Assembly: GCA_012718915.1 (NCBI GenBank)
Contig: JAAYBI010000014.1
Coordinates: forward strand, 1 to 44,187
From: Clostridiaceae bacterium
GTDB lineage: Bacteria; Bacillota; Clostridia; Saccharofermentanales; Saccharofermentanaceae
DNA: 44,187 nucleotides
Direction: 5' to 3'
Shown here: piece after piece, positions 41,905 through 44,187 of the stretch
Position numbering within the stretch: the stretch's first letter is position 1
Layout: every line of letters begins with the position of its first letter
Position numbers and translations under genes: made by a program
The notes under the pieces: model-generated
Told to the model about the DNA's origin: nothing
Databases searched by the model: none
Seen by the model: only the letters and a program-made list of their open reading frames with translations

Positions 41905-42441
41905 TTGGCGGATATTTCAGTGATGCGACGTCTTCGGACAAAAACGTCGCTTCGATTAAAGCATATATTACTCAACGAGCCGACGGTTCTCGAAATGGCG
42001 AATTATTGCCAACACGGCAATACGTCTACGCTTGAGCATGTATATGCCGTTGCGCATTACAGTCTTTATATTTCCCGGTTGCTGAATATTCGTATTGATG
42101 AAGAGAGTATGATTAGAGGGGCCTTGCTGCACGATTTTTTCTTATACGATTGGCACATTCCGGTTGAGGGAAGAAAACTTCACGGTTTCAGTCACCCGGT
42201 CACCGCTCTTCGCAACGCCAAGACATATTTTCGGCTCAACGAGAAAGAGGCTGATATTATTGGAAGCCACATGTGGCCGCTAACATTGAGACGCTGCCCT
42301 CGTTATAAGGAATCTTTTCTGGTTTGCATTGTGGACAAATGCTGCTCTTTAGCTGAGACTCTTGGGCACAAATATAGTAATGCTTTGCTGAGCGCGTTGC
42401 GTTCTCAAACGGGAGGAAACGAATGGATCAACCTTTGCTGA
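41905..42441 (+). CDS. HD-domain phosphohydrolase
   Basis: A 178-residue metal-dependent phosphohydrolase-type protein. Ligand candidates are H45 in LEHV, H76-D77 in LLHDFF, H97 in FSHP and H122 in GSHMWP, an HD layout without the GYP extension. GGGGAGG (41893-41899) lies five bases before TTG 41905; the nearby ATG 41900 opens only a seven-codon frame, and ATG 41923 has no site. It overlaps the following diguanylate cyclase by 19 bases, so the two are co-expressed. Substrate unknown. Confidence 0.8.
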   Translation: MADISVMRRLRTKTSLRLKHILLNEPTVLEMANYCQHGNTSTLEHVYAVAHYSLYISRLLNIRIDEESMIRGALLHDFFLYDWHIPVEGRKLHGFSHPVTALRNAKTYFRLNEKEADIIGSHMWPLTLRRCPRYKESFLVCIVDKCCSLAETLGHKYSNALLSALRSQTGGNEWINLC

Positions 42442-43358
42442 ATCCGATTGATTCCGGAGTGATGTCCGAGTGTGATTTGTGTCGCACTATGTTGGATTAT
42501 TCTCAAGAGGGCGTGTATTTTATTGATCGCAAATTTGTTCTTCGCTTTTGGAATGACAGTGCTGAAAGAATTACGGGCATTCCGGCGTCCGAGATGATCG
42601 GTATGACCATAACTGAGAATATTTTGTCGCCAATAAACGAAAACGGAGAGCCAATCCACGAAGGACGTTCTCCGCTGAAGATGGCTATGCTGGACGGCAA
42701 AATACGTGAGAGTGAAGTCTGGATTCGTCATCGTAACGGATATCGGGTTCCTGTGAGTCTAAAGACGGTGCCCATTAAGAAATTTTCCAAGATATTGGGG
42801 GTTATGGAATCATTCGTAGATCTCAGTAAGAGACAGGAAATTGAGAACGAGGCAGAGAAATACAAGGCGTTGGCGTTTACAGATAAGCTGACGGGTCTGT
42901 TCAACCGAAGATATATAGAAGATTTTATTAAGTCGCGTCTGGACGATTTCAAAAGACTTTCGTTGCAGTTTTGTGTGATGTTTATTGACATTGATCATTT
43001 CAAAGCTTTCAATGACAACTACGGTCACGAACTCGGCGATGAAGTCATTAAGATGGTTGGAGAGTCCTGCCAACTGATGATTCGTTCCTCGGACTTGTTT
43101 GGACGCTTTGGCGGCGAAGAATTTGTTGCGGTATTGTCCGGTACGAATGAGCAGAACATGTATGTCATTGCGGATGCGATGCGAACGATTGTCGAAAATA
43201 CAGGACTTCGCTCAAATGGGGATGCATTAAAAGTTACGATTTCTATCGGTGCATCGATGGTTCGACCGGATGATTCTCTCGAATCCATCCTCAAGAGAGC
43301 TGATGAGTTGCTTTATAAGAGTAAAGAAGCGGGTCGAAATCAGGTGACAACCGGATAA
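42423..43358 (+). CDS. PAS-GGDEF diguanylate cyclase
   Basis: Makes cyclic di-GMP from two GTP. The 311-residue soluble protein has a PAS sensor (about 18-130), a short coiled connector and a GGDEF domain (about 145-311) with an intact active site, GGEEF at 230-234, plus the DIDHFKAFND metal/substrate segment near 180. No membrane helix, so the signal is cytoplasmic. GGGAGG lies six bases before ATG 42423, inside the end of the HD gene. It is the only clearly active cyclase in this window; the HD-GYP protein at 621 would oppose it. Confidence 0.92.
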   Translation: MDQPLLNPIDSGVMSECDLCRTMLDYSQEGVYFIDRKFVLRFWNDSAERITGIPASEMIGMTITENILSPINENGEPIHEGRSPLKMAMLDGKIRESEVWIRHRNGYRVPVSLKTVPIKKFSKILGVMESFVDLSKRQEIENEAEKYKALAFTDKLTGLFNRRYIEDFIKSRLDDFKRLSLQFCVMFIDIDHFKAFNDNYGHELGDEVIKMVGESCQLMIRSSDLFGRFGGEEFVAVLSGTNEQNMYVIADAMRTIVENTGLRSNGDALKVTISIGASMVRPDDSLESILKRADELLYKSKEAGRNQVTTG

Positions 43359-43420
43359 TGATTGTTCGGGATTCAATCAAGAATTCTGCAAATGTATATT
43401 TTTTTTAACAACAAAAGTAA

Positions 43421-43448
43421 TTGATTTTATGCTCATTCGGCTTATAAT
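43421..43448 (+). promoter_or_regulatory. Promoter of the histidine phosphatase gene
   Basis: TTGATT (43421-43426), 16-base spacer, TATAAT (43443-43448). The start would be near 43455, leaving a leader of about 100 bases. Confidence 0.6.
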
Positions 43449-43557
43449 GTTAATAGTGGTTGACAAAAGATTTCCATGCTTATCCGCAACAGGTTGAGCA
43501 CTTGAATGCTTTTGAGAGACGTTTTCGTGACTCTATCTGATTTCGGGGGGTGCGATA

Positions 43558-44124
43558 ATGACAACAATCTATTTTATTAGACATGCAGAGCCGGATTTGA
43601 GCCAGAAGGACGAACTTCACCGTCCGCTAACTCCTAAGGGCAAGGCCGACAGTATTCGTTTGTCGGAGTTCTTTGGTAGCAAGGATGTTGATTTTGTCTA
43701 CTCCAGTCCGTTTCGTCGAGCGGTAGAGACCGTGAAGCCTCTTGCCGAGAAATTTTCGAAGACGATTTATCTTGAGCGTGATTTTAGAGAGCGCAAAATT
43801 GCTGATGCATGGATAGACGACTATGAAGATTTCCTTGAACATCAGTGGACCGATTTTCTCTACCACAGAAGAGAAGGAGAATGCTTAGAGACGGTAAAGG
43901 CACGTAGCGTCGCAGCTACGAACATGCTGTTGATCAAGCACATGAATAAGAACATAGTTGTCGGTACACACGAGAACGCTTTGGGTACAGTTATTAAGCA
44001 CTATACCGATCGCTTCGGCTTTGACGAGATTAATCGTGTTCGTACGCTTCGTCCGTGGATTGTTGAATTCAAGTTCAATGGCATTGAGTGTGTAGACCTT
44101 GCAGATTATTGCTTGGACGCTTGA
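43558..44124 (+). CDS. Histidine phosphatase family protein (phosphoglycerate-mutase-like)
   Basis: A 188-residue branch-1 histidine phosphatase. RHAEPD (8-13) carries the phospho-accepting His H9, SSPFRRAVET supplies the second Arg, and GTHENALG (about 140-147) holds the second catalytic His. Length and layout fit a broad phosphatase rather than glycolytic phosphoglycerate mutase; substrate unknown. GGGGGGT lies before ATG 43558. It is a single-gene unit with its own promoter and terminator. Confidence 0.9.
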   Translation: MTTIYFIRHAEPDLSQKDELHRPLTPKGKADSIRLSEFFGSKDVDFVYSSPFRRAVETVKPLAEKFSKTIYLERDFRERKIADAWIDDYEDFLEHQWTDFLYHRREGECLETVKARSVAATNMLLIKHMNKNIVVGTHENALGTVIKHYTDRFGFDEINRVRTLRPWIVEFKFNGIECVDLADYCLDA

Positions 44125-44147
44125 CAATATTTTTCGCAACGTAAACT

Positions 44148-44184
44148 AAAGAGGATGCAAGCTATTCGCTCGCATCCTCTTTTT
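44148..44184 (+). terminator. Rho-independent terminator after the histidine phosphatase
   Basis: Stem 44148-44158 paired with 44172-44182 (GAGGATGC/GCATCCTC core with A-T extension), inner AGC/GCT pairs, and a T run at 44180-44184. Confidence 0.88.
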
Positions 44185-44187
44185 AGT

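Noticed and set aside
43460-43488. TTGACA at 43460 as a second phosphatase promoter
   Set aside because: No acceptable -10 at 16-18 bases; the TTGATT/TATAAT pair just upstream is better.

Overview
The window looks like chromosomal DNA from an anaerobic, low-to-mid-GC member of the Clostridia. Pointers are strong GGAGG ribosome sites with TTG/GTG starts, a CIRCE-like heat-shock operator, a CcpA-type cre site, a NiaR (3H-domain) regulated NAD operon, clostridial-type short NadB, and xylan-sugar metabolism. An Oscillospirales/Saccharofermentans-like host is my guess only. I see no tRNA, rRNA, CRISPR array, insertion sequence or prophage gene. Thirty-seven protein genes are supported; many starts are moved downstream of the longest open frame because a good ribosome site points there.

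Layout. 0.1-4 kb: a PaaI-type thioesterase, a membrane PAS-PAS-GGDEF-HD-GYP signalling protein whose GGDEF motif is degenerate, and a Ser/Thr-rich lipoprotein. 4.1-9.4 kb: pentose use, with a cytoplasmic GH3 beta-xylosidase, then xylA and xylB behind a strong promoter carrying a perfect 16-bp palindrome, closed by a terminator. 9.5-12.6 kb: a FetAB-like ABC pair, an unknown membrane protein, and hsp20 behind a CIRCE-like operator. 12.75-22.4 kb (minus strand): a nine-gene run, speD-speA-speE-speB-carboxyspermidine dehydrogenase-nspC, followed by a LarA-like gene, a condensation-type acyltransferase and a DUF6320 protein. 23.4-26.1 kb: two tandem serpin lipoproteins. 26.3-33.1 kb: a KaiC-like/PEP-synthase ATP-grasp fusion, cysteine synthase, patatin, Maf, a YbgC thioesterase and a peroxiredoxin. 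33.2-37.9 kb: a zinc-ribbon membrane protein with a repeated C-terminal tail, and a double-PII protein coupled to a DUF1538 transporter. 38-41.7 kb: nadA-nadB-nadC-niaR. 41.9-44.2 kb: an HD protein overlapping a PAS-GGDEF cyclase, and a histidine phosphatase.

How the genes work together. Xylo-oligosaccharides would be cut to xylose by the GH3 enzyme, isomerised by XylA and phosphorylated by XylB. In the polyamine run, arginine is decarboxylated to agmatine (SpeA) and hydrolysed to putrescine (SpeB). Putrescine can then become spermidine by two encoded routes: decarboxylated SAM (SpeD/SpeE) or aspartate semialdehyde via carboxyspermidine (dehydrogenase/NspC). NadB and NadA make quinolinate, NadC turns it into nicotinate mononucleotide, and NiaR probably represses the operon through a palindrome lying exactly between its -35 and -10 boxes.

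Most worth a second look: the roughly 365-nt hairpin-rich leader of the speD operon (candidate new regulatory RNA, with a rival 48-codon open frame); three tandem 69/70-bp copies of a KPWWTTDKS-stop tail that differ almost only at third codon positions; the acyltransferase/LarA genes attached to the polyamine operon; and a perfect cre site at a peroxiredoxin promoter.
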